From Dehalococcoidia bacterium (GTDB lineage Bacteria; Chloroflexota; Dehalococcoidia; Tepidiformales; Tepidiformaceae): a stretch of DNA of 64,000 nucleotides. The stretch's first letter is position 1. Each line of letters starts with the position of its first letter. The position numbers were made by a program, and so were the translations under genes. The notes under the pieces are model-generated. The model was given only the letters and a program-made list of their open reading frames with translations. It did not search any database and was not told the origin of the DNA. Shown one piece after another: positions 14,909-23,375 of the stretch. Location: NCBI GenBank assembly GCA_020847985.1, contig JADLBC010000034.1:1-64000 (forward strand), written 5' to 3'.

Positions 14909-17454
14909 CGCTGCGGCGCTCCCTGCCCCAGCAACGCCCGCAGCTCATACAGCGCCTGGATCGCCTCGATCGGCGTCATGCCGTCCGGGTCCAGCTTGCG
15001 TACCGCCTCCTCCATCGGCGAAGGCCCCGCCAGGAACGATGCCTGGAACGCGGGCGCCCCGGGCAGGGCCGCCGCCACCGTGGGCCGTCCGTCGCGCCCC
15101 GCTTCGAGCTCGGCCAGGAGGTGCTCCGCGCGGGTCACCACCGCGCCCGGAAGCCCCGCCAGCCGCGCCACGTGGATGCCGTACGAGCGGTCGCTCGGCC
15201 CCGGCACGATGCGGTGTTCGAAGACCACCTCGCCACCGTCGTCGCGCACCGCCACGTGCGCGTTCCACACCCGCGGCAGCACCTCCGCCAGCGCCGTCAA
15301 CTCGTGGTAGTGCGTCGCGAACAGCGTCCGCGCCGCCACCTCCTTGCGGTTGTGCAGGAACTCCACCACCGCCCGCGCGATCGCCATGCCATCGAACGTG
15401 CTCGTCCCCCGGCCCACTTCATCCAACACCACCAGCGACCGCGGCGTCGCCTGGTGGAGGATTTGCGCCGTCTCCACCATCTCGACCATGAACGTCGATT
15501 GCCCCGCGGCCAGGTCGTCCTGCGCGCCGATGCGCGTGAAGATGCGGTCGAACAGCGGCAGCTCCGCGCTCGCCGCCGGCACGAAGCATCCCGCCTGCGC
15601 CATCAGCACGATGAGCGCCACCTGCCGCAGGAACGTCGACTTGCCCGCCATGTTCGGGCCCGTCAGCAGCATCACCTGGCACTCCTGGTCGAGCACGCAG
15701 TCGTTCGGCACGAAGCGCCCCGGCCCGAGCGCCTGCTCCACCACCGGGTGCCGGCCCCCGGTGATGCGCACCGCCGCGCCGTCCTCCACGAACACCGGGC
15801 GCACGTACCCTCGCTCCGAGGCCAGGCCCCCCAGTGCGAGCGCGAGGTCCGCGTTCGCGACCCCATCGGCCACCGCCTGCAGCTGCGCCAGGTTCGCCGC
15901 CAGCGATTCCACCAGCTGCGCGAACGCCTGCTTTTCCAGCTCGACCAGCCGATCACGAGCGCCCGCCAGCCGCGATTCGTGCTCCTTCAGCTCCTCCGTC
16001 ACGTACCGCTCGGCCCCGACGAGCGTCTGGCGCCGCTGGTAGTCCGCCGGCACCGCCGCCGCGTTCGCCGCCGAGACCTCGATGTAGTACCCGAACACCC
16101 GGTTGTGCCCGACCTTCAGCGAACGGATGCCCGTCCGCTCCCGTTCGCTCCGTTCGAGCGCGAGCAGAAAGCCCCGGGCATCGCGCGCCAGCGTCCGCAG
16201 CGAATCGATCTCTGGCCCGAAACCCGGGCGGATGACGCCGCCTTCGTCGAACACGGCCGGCGGGTCCTCATCGAGCGCGCCATCGATCGTCAACAGCGCA
16301 TCGGCCGCGGCCGCCAGCCCCGAGAGCGCCTCCTTCAGCAGCTCCGGCGGCTCCCCGCGCGCGAGCACCGCACCGAGGTCGAGCACGCCGCGCAGCCCCA
16401 GCCGCAACGCATGCACATCCCGCGGCCCCGCCGACCGCGCGCCCACCTTGCCCGCGAGCCGCCCGATATCCGGGATGCCGCGCAGCACGGCCTGGCACTG
16501 TTCCCGCTCGATGGGGTGCGCCGCAGCCCACGCGAGCGCATCGTGCCGCCGCGCCAGCTCCTCGCGGTCCCGCAGCGGCCGCGTGAGCCACGCCCGCAAT
16601 AGGCGCGCGCCCATCGCCGTGCGCGTTCCGTTCAGCACCGCGAACAACGACTGCCGGCCCGGGCCATCGAGCACATCCAGGTTTCGAAGCGTCCGCTGGT
16701 CGACCGTGAGCACGCCACCCGGCGCGAGCGTGCGCACGCGCTGCAACGCCCCGAGCGCCGCCGCGTAGGTCTCGCGCAGGTACGAAAGCACGTGCGCCAG
16801 CGCGGCCGCTTCCGCCGCCGTGCCCACCAGCGCCGCCCGTGCCTGGTCGCCGAACTGCCGCGCGAGCTCCGTCTCCACCGCGAGGTCGCTCAGCGCCGGG
16901 CGCGCGCGCATCGTCGCGGCGATGCCCGGCGGTGCTTCGCCGTCCTCGCAGAGCAGCTCCGCCGGCGCGCTTCGCAGCAGCTCCAGGAGCGCTTCCTCCC
17001 CCGTCGCCATCCGCACTTCGCCCGTGGTGATGTCCGCCAGGGCCGCCGCCGCGCCATCGCGCCGCACGCAATACGCCGCCAGGTAGTTCGGCGCCGCCGG
17101 GTCGAGCGATGCGTCGTGCGTCACCGTCCCCGCCGTCACCACGCGGACAACATCGCGCGGCACGAGCCCCTTCACCTCGGCCGGGTCCGCCAGCTGTTCG
17201 CAGACCGCCACCCGGTAGCCGCGCGCCACCAGTTTCGCGATGTGCCCATCGATGCTGTGGTGCGGCACCCCCGCCAGCGGCACGCGCAGGTCCTTCCCCA
17301 TCGGCTTCGAGGTCAGCGTGATGTGCAGCTCCTCCGCCACCAGCTTCGCGTCGTCGTCGAACGTCTCGTAGAAGTCGCCGAGGCGGAAGAAGAGGATGGT
17401 CTCGGGGAAGCGCTGCTTCAGCTCCAGGTACTGCCGCCGGATGGGCGTGGACAC
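14905..17454 (-). CDS. mutS: DNA mismatch repair protein MutS
   Basis: An 849-residue MutS. The mismatch-reading Phe-x-Glu is in GDFYETF at residues 28-30. The ATPase has Walker A GPNMAGKST near residue 600, the VDEVGRGTSTFDG Walker B region, and LFATHYHEL. Domain order and length are those of MutS1. I chose the GTG at 17454 (STPIRRQYLELKQRFPE follows), where the conserved sequence begins. There is no strong Shine-Dalgarno sequence, and the frame stays open 22 codons further upstream. It forms an operon with mutL. Confidence 0.96.
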   Translation of the reverse strand: MSTPIRRQYLELKQRFPETILFFRLGDFYETFDDDAKLVAEELHITLTSKPMGKDLRVPLAGVPHHSIDGHIAKLVARGYRVAVCEQLADPAEVKGLVPRDVVRVVTAGTVTHDASLDPAAPNYLAAYCVRRDGAAAALADITTGEVRMATGEEALLELLRSAPAELLCEDGEAPPGIAATMRARPALSDLAVETELARQFGDQARAALVGTAAEAAALAHVLSYLRETYAAALGALQRVRTLAPGGVLTVDQRTLRNLDVLDGPGRQSLFAVLNGTRTAMGARLLRAWLTRPLRDREELARRHDALAWAAAHPIEREQCQAVLRGIPDIGRLAGKVGARSAGPRDVHALRLGLRGVLDLGAVLARGEPPELLKEALSGLAAAADALLTIDGALDEDPPAVFDEGGVIRPGFGPEIDSLRTLARDARGFLLALERSERERTGIRSLKVGHNRVFGYYIEVSAANAAAVPADYQRRQTLVGAERYVTEELKEHESRLAGARDRLVELEKQAFAQLVESLAANLAQLQAVADGVANADLALALGGLASERGYVRPVFVEDGAAVRITGGRHPVVEQALGPGRFVPNDCVLDQECQVMLLTGPNMAGKSTFLRQVALIVLMAQAGCFVPAASAELPLFDRIFTRIGAQDDLAAGQSTFMVEMVETAQILHQATPRSLVVLDEVGRGTSTFDGMAIARAVVEFLHNRKEVAARTLFATHYHELTALAEVLPRVWNAHVAVRDDGGEVVFEHRIVPGPSDRSYGIHVARLAGLPGAVVTRAEHLLAELEAGRDGRPTVAAALPGAPAFQASFLAGPSPMEEAVRKLDPDGMTPIEAIQALYELRALLGQGAPQR

Positions 17455-17504
17455 CCCGAGAGTGTACGGCCCGCGACCTCCTGTTCGAAGCGCCCGCCGC
17501 GCAC

Positions 17505-17538
17505 GCGAACGGGCCGGCAAGCGCGCCGGCCCGTTCGC
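17505..17538 (-). terminator. 14-bp perfect hairpin after the secreted helical protein
   Basis: GCGAACGGGCCGGC at 17505-17518 pairs perfectly with 17525-17538 across a 6-nt loop. It starts 17 bp beyond the stop of the minus-strand gene ending at 17555 and separates it from mutS. Confidence 0.75.
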
Positions 17539-17554
17539 TCTCGATGCCCCGTGC

Positions 17555-18283
17555 CTACCGCCCGTGCCCGTGCGGACGGCCCTCGCTGTTCACCAGCCGC
17601 GCGATCGCCCCCGCGGCCTTCGCCTTCGCCTGTACGCCCTGCTCCGCCGTCAGCGTGCCGTTCGCGACTGCCGCATCGATGTGCGCGTTCGCGTCCGCCA
17701 CCATCGCCGCGATGACCGCATCGGCACTCTTGCCGTGCGCCGCCGCGACGCTGGCGATGGACCCGCCGTTCGCCTTCAGCTCATCGCGCAGCTGCTCGGG
17801 CGTGATGCCGATGGCCTGCGCCGCCGAGGCGAATACCCCCTTCGCGACCTCGCCCGCGTGCTGGCGGCGCGCTTGCCGGTCCGGGTCCGGGGTGCGTTCG
17901 AAGAGGTTCGGGATCGCCTCCTCGGCCTTCGCCACCGCGCGGTCGTGCTGCTCGGGCGTGATCTTCCCCTCGGCGAGCGCCTGGTCCAGCTTCGCCTCGA
18001 TGGCGTCCAGCACGGCCTGCTGCACCTGGGCCGGGTTCTTCCCGTTCTCGATGAGCACCTGGTTGATGCTCTTGCCGTCTTTCAACCCCTGCCGGAAGGT
18101 CTCGGCCGGCACGCCCGAGATCTCGGACAGGTTCTTGAGCGCGCCCTTCAGCGCGCGCTGTTCGATGCCGCCCCGGCCTTCGCCCGGGCCCGCCTGCGCG
18201 GAGACCACGCCCACGGCCCCGATGGCCAGGATCCCGGCGGCCCCCAGGGCAATCAGCCGGCGGCGATGGTGTGCGAACGTCAT
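17555..18283 (-). CDS. Secreted protein with two tandem helical repeats
   Basis: A 242-residue protein with a basic start (MTFAHHRRRLI), a hydrophobic signal segment (ALGAAGILAIGAVGVV) and a likely AQA cleavage site near residue 31. The mature part has two related units of about 75-80 residues. Each has a short Pro-Glu motif followed by LRDEL- or FRQGL-type helices, a KS(I/A) turn, and a long helix with LTAEQ or ITPEQ near its end. Similar proteins with ITPEQ repeats are common in Actinobacteria and Chloroflexota, but their function is unknown. The C-terminus is GRPHGHGR. The start is ATG at 18283, with GGAGC upstream. Confidence 0.65.
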   Translation of the reverse strand: MTFAHHRRRLIALGAAGILAIGAVGVVSAQAGPGEGRGGIEQRALKGALKNLSEISGVPAETFRQGLKDGKSINQVLIENGKNPAQVQQAVLDAIEAKLDQALAEGKITPEQHDRAVAKAEEAIPNLFERTPDPDRQARRQHAGEVAKGVFASAAQAIGITPEQLRDELKANGGSIASVAAAHGKSADAVIAAMVADANAHIDAAVANGTLTAEQGVQAKAKAAGAIARLVNSEGRPHGHGR

Positions 18284-18303
18284 GGTTGGTGCTCCTTCAA
18301 GGT

Positions 18304-18424
18304 CAGTTGCCAGTTCCCGGTTCCCGGTGGCCAGTGGGGCGACCCCGGGGGAGACCTGTCCCGGAACGGGCCGGGCGCTTCTCCCGGGGGTAGCCCCTGG
18401 GAACCGGGAACTGACAACTGGCAA
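18304..18424. repeat. Inverted heptamer-array element with GGGGTAGCCC core
   Basis: Left arm 18304-18338: five 7-mers of the form CRGTKNN. Right arm 18397-18424: four 7-mers of the form CYGRSAA. The right arm is close to the reverse complement of the left. The 58 bp between them are G/C-rich and end in GGGGTAGCCC at 18387-18396, immediately before the right array. The element lies 20 bp upstream of the start of the secreted helical-repeat gene. Confidence 0.75.
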
Positions 18425-18765
18425 TCGCCCCCGGAGTCCCGGAAGTGACGGCCTCCGGACGCGTAACCCGGCTTCGTAACCCGCCGTTTCCGTTTGTTGC
18501 GAAGATGCTGCGATCGATGCCGGGCCGGGCGTTCGCGGTGCGTTCGGCCGCCGCTACCGGGCCACCCGGTCGTCCCCATTACGGCCGGCGTGTGCTGCGA
18601 TGGATCGTGCCCGCACGGGGCGCCGGGAGGCGGCGGATGGTGGGGTTGTGCGCCGGTTCCTCGTGTGGGCCGCCCGCGATTCCGGCTGCACCTTCACTCG
18701 CTTCGGCTGAGCGGCACGCACACACGTCCGCCGCCGGGGGACCGTCATTTCAAGCCGGGAAAAGG
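18425..18765. other. Intergenic stretch before the tRNA
   Basis: About 340 bp without a supported gene. It holds a 9-bp direct repeat at 18462-18483 and otherwise mixed sequence. The GC-rich open frames here overlap each other in all phases and show no family similarity I can recognise. Confidence 0.4.
18462..18483. repeat. Direct repeat CGTAACCCG, 13 bp apart
   Basis: CGTAACCCG occurs at 18462-18470 and again at 18475-18483. A 13-bp offset is not a multiple of the helical turn, so this may be chance or a degraded repeat unit rather than a protein site. Confidence 0.35.
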
Positions 18766-18841
18766 TGGTACGCCCGGAGGGACTCGAACCCCCGACACCC
18801 TGGTTCGAAGCCAGGTGCTCTATCCGCTGAGCTACGGGCGC
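18766..18841 (-). tRNA. tRNA-Arg (anticodon UCG)
   Basis: A full cloverleaf on the minus strand. The acceptor GCGCCCG pairs with CGGGCGT, with a G-U at the first pair. The D-arm is GCTC/GAGC. The anticodon stem is CCTGG/CCAGG with loop CTTCGAA, giving anticodon TCG (reads CGA, Arg). The T-arm carries GGTTCGAGTCC. The body is 73 nt and the 3' CCA is encoded (18766-18768). A CCTTTTCC run just after may help termination. No integrase or attachment repeat was seen beside it. Confidence 0.95.
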
Positions 18842-18936
18842 GTGCTCCGAGTATAGCCGCCGCCACCGTTGCGGGCCGCCTACGCCGTTGGCCGCCGCAT
18901 CCCGCGGGGGCTTTCCACACCCCGTGCTCCCTCCCG

Positions 18937-18942
18937 TAGAAT
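18937..18942 (+). promoter_or_regulatory. -10-like hexamer TAGAAT
   Basis: TAGAAT preceded by G lies 34 nt before the ATG at 18977, whose GGAGG ribosome binding site is at 18968-18972. The same GTAGAAT or TTAGAAT form appears before the hydrolase gene at 34714. Confidence 0.4.
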
Positions 18943-18976
18943 CGCCCCCGGCGCCGCGCGCGCCATGGAGGGTGCG

Positions 18977-20191
18977 ATGGCTGACTCGGAGGAACTGCTG
19001 TTCAAAGGCCTCAAAGTGCTCGATGTCGGCACCTGGATTGCCGGGCCCGTCGCCGGCACCATGCTTGCCGATTTCGGCGCCGACGTGATTAAGGTCGAAA
19101 CCCCCGGTATCGGCGACCCCTACCGCATGATGACCTCCAGCCCCCTCAGCCCCCGCGCCGACCACAACTACCCCTGGGTGCTCGATGCCCGGAACAAGCG
19201 CGGTATCGCCCTGAACCTCAAGACCGAAGCCGGGCGCGACATCCTCATGCGCCTCGTGCGCGAATGCGACGTCTACATCACCAACCAGCCCACCCCTACC
19301 CGTGAACGCTTCGGCCTCACCTACGAACAGCTCGCCCCCATCAACCCGCGCATGATCTACGCCTCCCTCTCCGCCTATGGCGAGACGGGACCCGATGCCG
19401 GCCGCGAAGGCTTCGACGCCGTCACCTGGTGGGCCCGCAGCGGGCTGATGGACCTCGTTCGCGCGCAGGGGGCCCCTCCCGGCGGCTCCACCCCCGGCAT
19501 GGGCGACCACCCCACCGCCGTCACCATGTACGCCATGATCGTCACCGCCCTCATGCGCCGCGAACGCACCGGCAAGGGCAGCCACGTCCACACCAGCCTC
19601 CTCCACAACGGCATCTGGTCGAACGCCTGCCACGCCCAGGCCGCCTTCTCCGGCGCCGACCTCTCCCCCCTCAAGGCCGAACGCGGCGCGAGCCCCAACC
19701 GCAGCCCCTTCCCCACCCGGGATGGCCGCCTCCTCTGGCTCTACATGGTCCGCACCCAGGAAGAGCTCGATGCCCTCTTCGTCGCCGCCGGCCGCCCCGA
19801 CCTCCTCGCCGATGAGCGCTTTTCCGACCCCACCGTCCGCATGGGCCACCTCGTCGAACTCGTCGACGTCCTCGGCGCCCTCTTCCTCGAACGCGACGCC
19901 GCCGATTGGATGGCCGCCTTCCGCGCCCACAACGTCCCCGTCGTCCTCATCGCCGAGGTGGGCGACCTGCCGAATGATCCGCAGGTACAGGCATCCGGCA
20001 TCATCTCCCGCCCCACCGGCCCGGGCGTCCCGGCGGAGTGGGTGATCAACAACCCCATGAACATCGATGGCATGCCCCGGCGCGGCACCGGGCACGCCCC
20101 GGACGTCGGCGAGCACACCGCCGAGGTCCTCGCCGAGCTTGGTTTCGATGCCGCCGCCATCGCCGCCTTCCGCGACGAAGGCGCCATCTAG
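18977..20191 (+). CDS. CaiB/BaiF family CoA transferase
   Basis: A 404-residue family III CoA transferase. The N-terminal signature GLKVLDVGTWIAGPVAGTML leads to ADFGADVIKVE, and LNLKTEAGRDILMRLV to YASLSAYGETGP, in the order seen in CaiB, BaiF and formyl-CoA transferase. Such enzymes move CoA between carboxylic acids by a ping-pong mechanism through an Asp-linked anhydride. The Asp expected in the middle of the protein falls in a plausible region, but I could not place it with certainty. I chose ATG 18977 because GGAGG precedes it by 4-5 nt. No partner enzyme is adjacent, so the substrate is open. Confidence 0.9.
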   Translation: MADSEELLFKGLKVLDVGTWIAGPVAGTMLADFGADVIKVETPGIGDPYRMMTSSPLSPRADHNYPWVLDARNKRGIALNLKTEAGRDILMRLVRECDVYITNQPTPTRERFGLTYEQLAPINPRMIYASLSAYGETGPDAGREGFDAVTWWARSGLMDLVRAQGAPPGGSTPGMGDHPTAVTMYAMIVTALMRRERTGKGSHVHTSLLHNGIWSNACHAQAAFSGADLSPLKAERGASPNRSPFPTRDGRLLWLYMVRTQEELDALFVAAGRPDLLADERFSDPTVRMGHLVELVDVLGALFLERDAADWMAAFRAHNVPVVLIAEVGDLPNDPQVQASGIISRPTGPGVPAEWVINNPMNIDGMPRRGTGHAPDVGEHTAEVLAELGFDAAAIAAFRDEGAI

Positions 20192-20411
20192 GAAACGCCA
20201 GGCCCGAGCGCTCCTCCCCCGATCGCCGCGCGCGATACCGGATTGTCGTGCCCTGCCACCGCGCGCCACGCGTGGAGGCGCCCACGTGCCGGACAACCGT
20301 GCCGTGCGTTCCCGTTTCGCGAATCTAAGGGCCGCCTTGTTCGCCACAAACGTACGTGCGTCGGCAACAGTTAAACATGAGCCAACGATGACTCCCCGGT
20401 GAATTTGAGAC

Positions 20412-20440
20412 TTGTCAGTTTGAAGAATCGGGTGTACAAC
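20412..20440 (+). promoter_or_regulatory. Sigma-70-like promoter before the binding-protein gene
   Basis: -35 TTGTCA at 20412-20417, a 17-bp spacer, and -10 TACAAC at 20435-20440. It lies in a locally less GC-rich stretch, about 50 bp before the ATG at 20489. This is one of the few places in the window with a recognisable -35. Confidence 0.5.
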
Positions 20441-20488
20441 GCGGCCCATCGAGAAACGTGGCCAATGTCACACATCGAGGGGGACAAC

Positions 20489-22324
20489 ATGGAACGGGAC
20501 AACTACTGGAATCGACGCATCTCCCGCAGGCGCGCGCTTGCCGGCCTCACCGCCGGTACCGCCGGCGTCGCCGCGCTCGGCCTGGTCGGCTGCGGCGGCG
20601 GCGATGACGACGGTGGTGGCGACAGCGGCGGCAAGACCATCGAGCAGAAGCAGGAAGAAGTAAAGAGCATCCTCTGGCAGCGCACCGACACGACCGCGCA
20701 GGCCGTGCCTGGCGGCATCTACGCCGGCTACACCACCGCCGACGTCACCAACCTGGACCCGCTTGCCTCGCCGTCCTTCACGGCCAACGTCGTCGGCTCC
20801 TGGGTCTACCCGCGCCTGACCAAGTACAAGCCCGGCAACCGCGTGCCCGCCAAGGGCGAAGTCGAGCCCTACCTCGCCGAGAAGTGGGAGCAGCCCGAGC
20901 CCACCAAGCTCGTCCTTAAGCTCCGCCAGAACGCCGTCTGGGAGGACAGGGCGCCCCTCAACAAGCGCCCCATCGATGCCGACGACGTCGTCTTCTCCTG
21001 GAAGAAGTTCGCCGCCCTTAGCACCTCCCGCAAAGACCTGGTCATGCTGCCCGATAACCCCACGGGCCCCGTCATCGGCGTCGAGGCGACCGACAAGAAC
21101 ACCGTCGTCTTCACGACGCAGTTCCCCTACGCGCCGCTCCTCTCCGCACTCGCCTACTCGCGCTACGTCCAGATCATGCCGCGCGAATCCGATGGCGGAT
21201 ACGACCCGAAGAACGAAACCCGCTCCGGCGGCCCCTTCATGCTTTCGAACTACCAGCGCAGCGTGAAGTTCGAATACCGCAAGAACCCCAACTACTGGGG
21301 CGCCAAGGACATCTTCTTCGACGGCTACGACTTCCCAATCATCCCCGAGTACGCCGCCGGCCTGGCCCAGTTCCGCGCCAAGAAGGTCTGGTCCTTCGCC
21401 GCCACCCAGGACGACGTCATCCAGCAGAAGAAGGACTTCCCGGAACTCCTGCTCGACCAGAACGCCATGGGCCGCACCTGCTGGATGACCTACTTCGGCC
21501 TCCAGCCCGATTCGCCCTTCCGCGACCCCCGCGTCCGCCAGGCCGCCGCGCTCATGATCGACCGCGACACCTGGATCGATACCTTCGGCAACACCAGCAA
21601 GTACAAGGCCGAAGGCTATCCGTTCGAAGTCCGCTACCACAGCCACATCTCGTCCGGCTGGGAAGGCCTCTGGGTCGATCCCAAGAGCGCCGAGATGGGC
21701 GACGCCGCCAAGAACTTCGCCTACAACGTCGCCGAAGCCAAGAAGCTCCTCTCCGCCGCCGGCTACGCCAACGGCATCGAGACCGAAATCCGCTGGATCA
21801 CCACCGGCCAGTACGGCACCACCTTCCCCAACCAGGCCGAAGTGCTCAAGGGCATGATGGAAGAGGGCGGCGCCTTCAAGCTCAAGGTGATCAACCCCGA
21901 TTACGCCACCGACTACCTCACGAACATCTACTTCGGCAAGGCGAACTTCAAGGGCATCGCCATCGGCGCCACCACCCAGTTCCCCGAAGTCGACCAGTTC
22001 CTGTTCGCCTACTACCACTCCCAGGGCTCGCGCCAGAAGGTCGTCTTCCAGGGCAAGGACGGCATCGATATCAAGTCCGACCAGCTCATCGAAGCCCAGC
22101 GCAAGGAGCTCGATACCGCCAAGCGCACCCAGCTCATCAAGGACTGGCAGAAGCACGCCGGCGTGCAGATGCCCGTCGTTCCCTACCCGGGGCAGGCCAA
22201 CACCTTCAGCCTCGCCTGGCCGTGGCTCGGCAACTTCGGCGTCAACCGCGCCTGGGACACCGAATCCGACCGCCAGACCGTCGAAACGCGCCTCTGGTTC
22301 GATAAGAGCAAGTTCACCGGCTGA
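20489..22324 (+). CDS. Peptide-type ABC transporter substrate-binding lipoprotein
   Basis: A 611-residue family 5 extracellular solute-binding protein (DppA/OppA type). The leader has RRISRRRALAGL, a twin-arginine-like motif, and a lipobox LVGC with the lipidated Cys at residue 35. The mature part has VTNLDPLASPSF, then VEPYLAEKWEQ, DADDVVFSWKK, and RDPRVRQAAALMIDRD, the usual series for this family. I chose the ATG at 20489 because GAGGGG lies 6 nt upstream; an ATG 8 codons earlier lacks this. Two permease genes follow, separated by a perfect hairpin. The ligand could be a peptide, nickel or an oligosaccharide. Confidence 0.92.
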   Translation: MERDNYWNRRISRRRALAGLTAGTAGVAALGLVGCGGGDDDGGGDSGGKTIEQKQEEVKSILWQRTDTTAQAVPGGIYAGYTTADVTNLDPLASPSFTANVVGSWVYPRLTKYKPGNRVPAKGEVEPYLAEKWEQPEPTKLVLKLRQNAVWEDRAPLNKRPIDADDVVFSWKKFAALSTSRKDLVMLPDNPTGPVIGVEATDKNTVVFTTQFPYAPLLSALAYSRYVQIMPRESDGGYDPKNETRSGGPFMLSNYQRSVKFEYRKNPNYWGAKDIFFDGYDFPIIPEYAAGLAQFRAKKVWSFAATQDDVIQQKKDFPELLLDQNAMGRTCWMTYFGLQPDSPFRDPRVRQAAALMIDRDTWIDTFGNTSKYKAEGYPFEVRYHSHISSGWEGLWVDPKSAEMGDAAKNFAYNVAEAKKLLSAAGYANGIETEIRWITTGQYGTTFPNQAEVLKGMMEEGGAFKLKVINPDYATDYLTNIYFGKANFKGIAIGATTQFPEVDQFLFAYYHSQGSRQKVVFQGKDGIDIKSDQLIEAQRKELDTAKRTQLIKDWQKHAGVQMPVVPYPGQANTFSLAWPWLGNFGVNRAWDTESDRQTVETRLWFDKSKFTG

Positions 22325-22338
22325 TCCCGCATCGAGCC

Positions 22339-22376
22339 CCGCTGGTGGCGGCATGATCCCCCGCCGCCACCAGCGG
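22339..22376 (+). terminator. 14-bp perfect stem-loop between binding-protein and permease genes
   Basis: CCGCTGGTGGCGGC at 22339-22352 pairs perfectly with 22363-22376 across a 10-nt loop. There is no T-run, so it may shield the 3' end of the binding-protein message or give partial termination. Either would allow more binding protein than permease. Confidence 0.65.
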
Positions 22377-22413
22377 TCCTCACTTTCCGTTCCCGCTCTC
22401 AAGGACTGCACCC

Positions 22414-23373
22414 ATGGCGCGCTACGTCACCCAGCGGCTGCTCCTGGCAGCACTCACCATCTGGCTCGTTTCCATCATCGTCTTCACCCTGCTCCGCGTC
22501 GTCGTGCCCATCTTCTATGTCGATGCCGTCGATGTAATCGCCGCGGAGTACAGCCATAGCGACCCGGCCCGCGCCGAGGCCCTCCGCGAGGAGTACGGCC
22601 TCAGCGGGAACCTCGTCGTCTCCTACATCGAATGGGCCGGAAACATGGCTCGCGGCAACCTCGGCGAGTCCCTCTTCAACGGCCGCCCCATCACCCTCGA
22701 AATGCACGACCGCCTCCCGGTCAGCATCGAACTCGGCGTCATCGGCCTCCTTTCCGGGCTGCTGTTCTCCCTGCCCCTCGGCGTCGCCGCCGCCGTCGCC
22801 CAGGACCGCTGGCCCGATTACGCCCTTCGCACCTTCGCCATCCTCCTGAACTCCCTCCCGGGCTTCTGGCTGGCGATCCTCATCATCACCTTCGGCAACA
22901 AGTGGTTTAACTGGGCCCCGCCGCTGAACTTCAAATACCTCACCGAGGACCCCGTCGCGCACATCAAGATCATGGCGCTACCCGCCCTCCTCATCGGTCT
23001 CACACCCAGCGCCGGGCTCGTCCGCCTTGTGCGAACGCAGATGCTCGAAGTGCTCCGCCAGGACTACATCCGCACGGCGCACGCCAAGGGCCTCTCCTCG
23101 CGGACCGTCATCGTCCGCCATGCCCTTCGCAACAGCCTCATCCCCGTCGTGACCGTGGTCGGGCTCACCCTGCCCACGCTCATCGCCGGCACGGCCATCT
23201 TCGAATCGATCTTCACCCTGCCGGGCATGGGCCGCTACCTGGTCAACTCCGTCAGCAGCCTCGATTACCCGGTGATCATGGGCACGGTGTTCGTCTTCTC
23301 CGTCATCATCGTGCTCGCGAACCTGGCCGTGGACCTCTCCTACACCGTGCTCGACCCCCGGATCAGGTACTAA
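22414..23373 (+). CDS. ABC transporter permease, DppB type
   Basis: A 319-residue inner-membrane permease of the DppB/OppB family. Evidence is the N-terminal RYVTQRLLLAALTIWLVSIIVFTLLR helix region, given here as family recognition rather than a short motif. The cytoplasmic EAA loop (DYIRTAHAKGLSSRTVIVRHALRNSLIP) couples to an ATPase. The C-terminus DLSYTVLDPRIRY is typical. AAGGA lies about 9 nt before the ATG. It is followed by the DppC-type gene after 2 bp. It forms the channel together with that partner. Confidence 0.93.
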   Translation: MARYVTQRLLLAALTIWLVSIIVFTLLRVVVPIFYVDAVDVIAAEYSHSDPARAEALREEYGLSGNLVVSYIEWAGNMARGNLGESLFNGRPITLEMHDRLPVSIELGVIGLLSGLLFSLPLGVAAAVAQDRWPDYALRTFAILLNSLPGFWLAILIITFGNKWFNWAPPLNFKYLTEDPVAHIKIMALPALLIGLTPSAGLVRLVRTQMLEVLRQDYIRTAHAKGLSSRTVIVRHALRNSLIPVVTVVGLTLPTLIAGTAIFESIFTLPGMGRYLVNSVSSLDYPVIMGTVFVFSVIIVLANLAVDLSYTVLDPRIRY

Positions 23374-23375
23374 CA

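Noticed and set aside
18425-18765. Hidden small genes between the repeat element and the tRNA
   Set aside because: All phases are open because of base composition; none has a ribosome binding site with coding-like third positions.
18766-18841. tRNA-Arg as an integration site of a mobile island
   Set aside because: No integrase, no repeat of the tRNA 3' end and no change of base composition on either side.
20266-20275. Palindrome CCACGCGTGG as an operator
   Set aside because: A single 10-bp GC-rich palindrome far from the promoter at 20412; expected by chance in such DNA.
20468-22411. Long open frame on the minus strand opposite the binding-protein gene
   Set aside because: Its Gly/Ala/Glu-rich, low-complexity sequence is what a GC-rich gene gives in the antisense phase. 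The plus-strand gene has family motifs.
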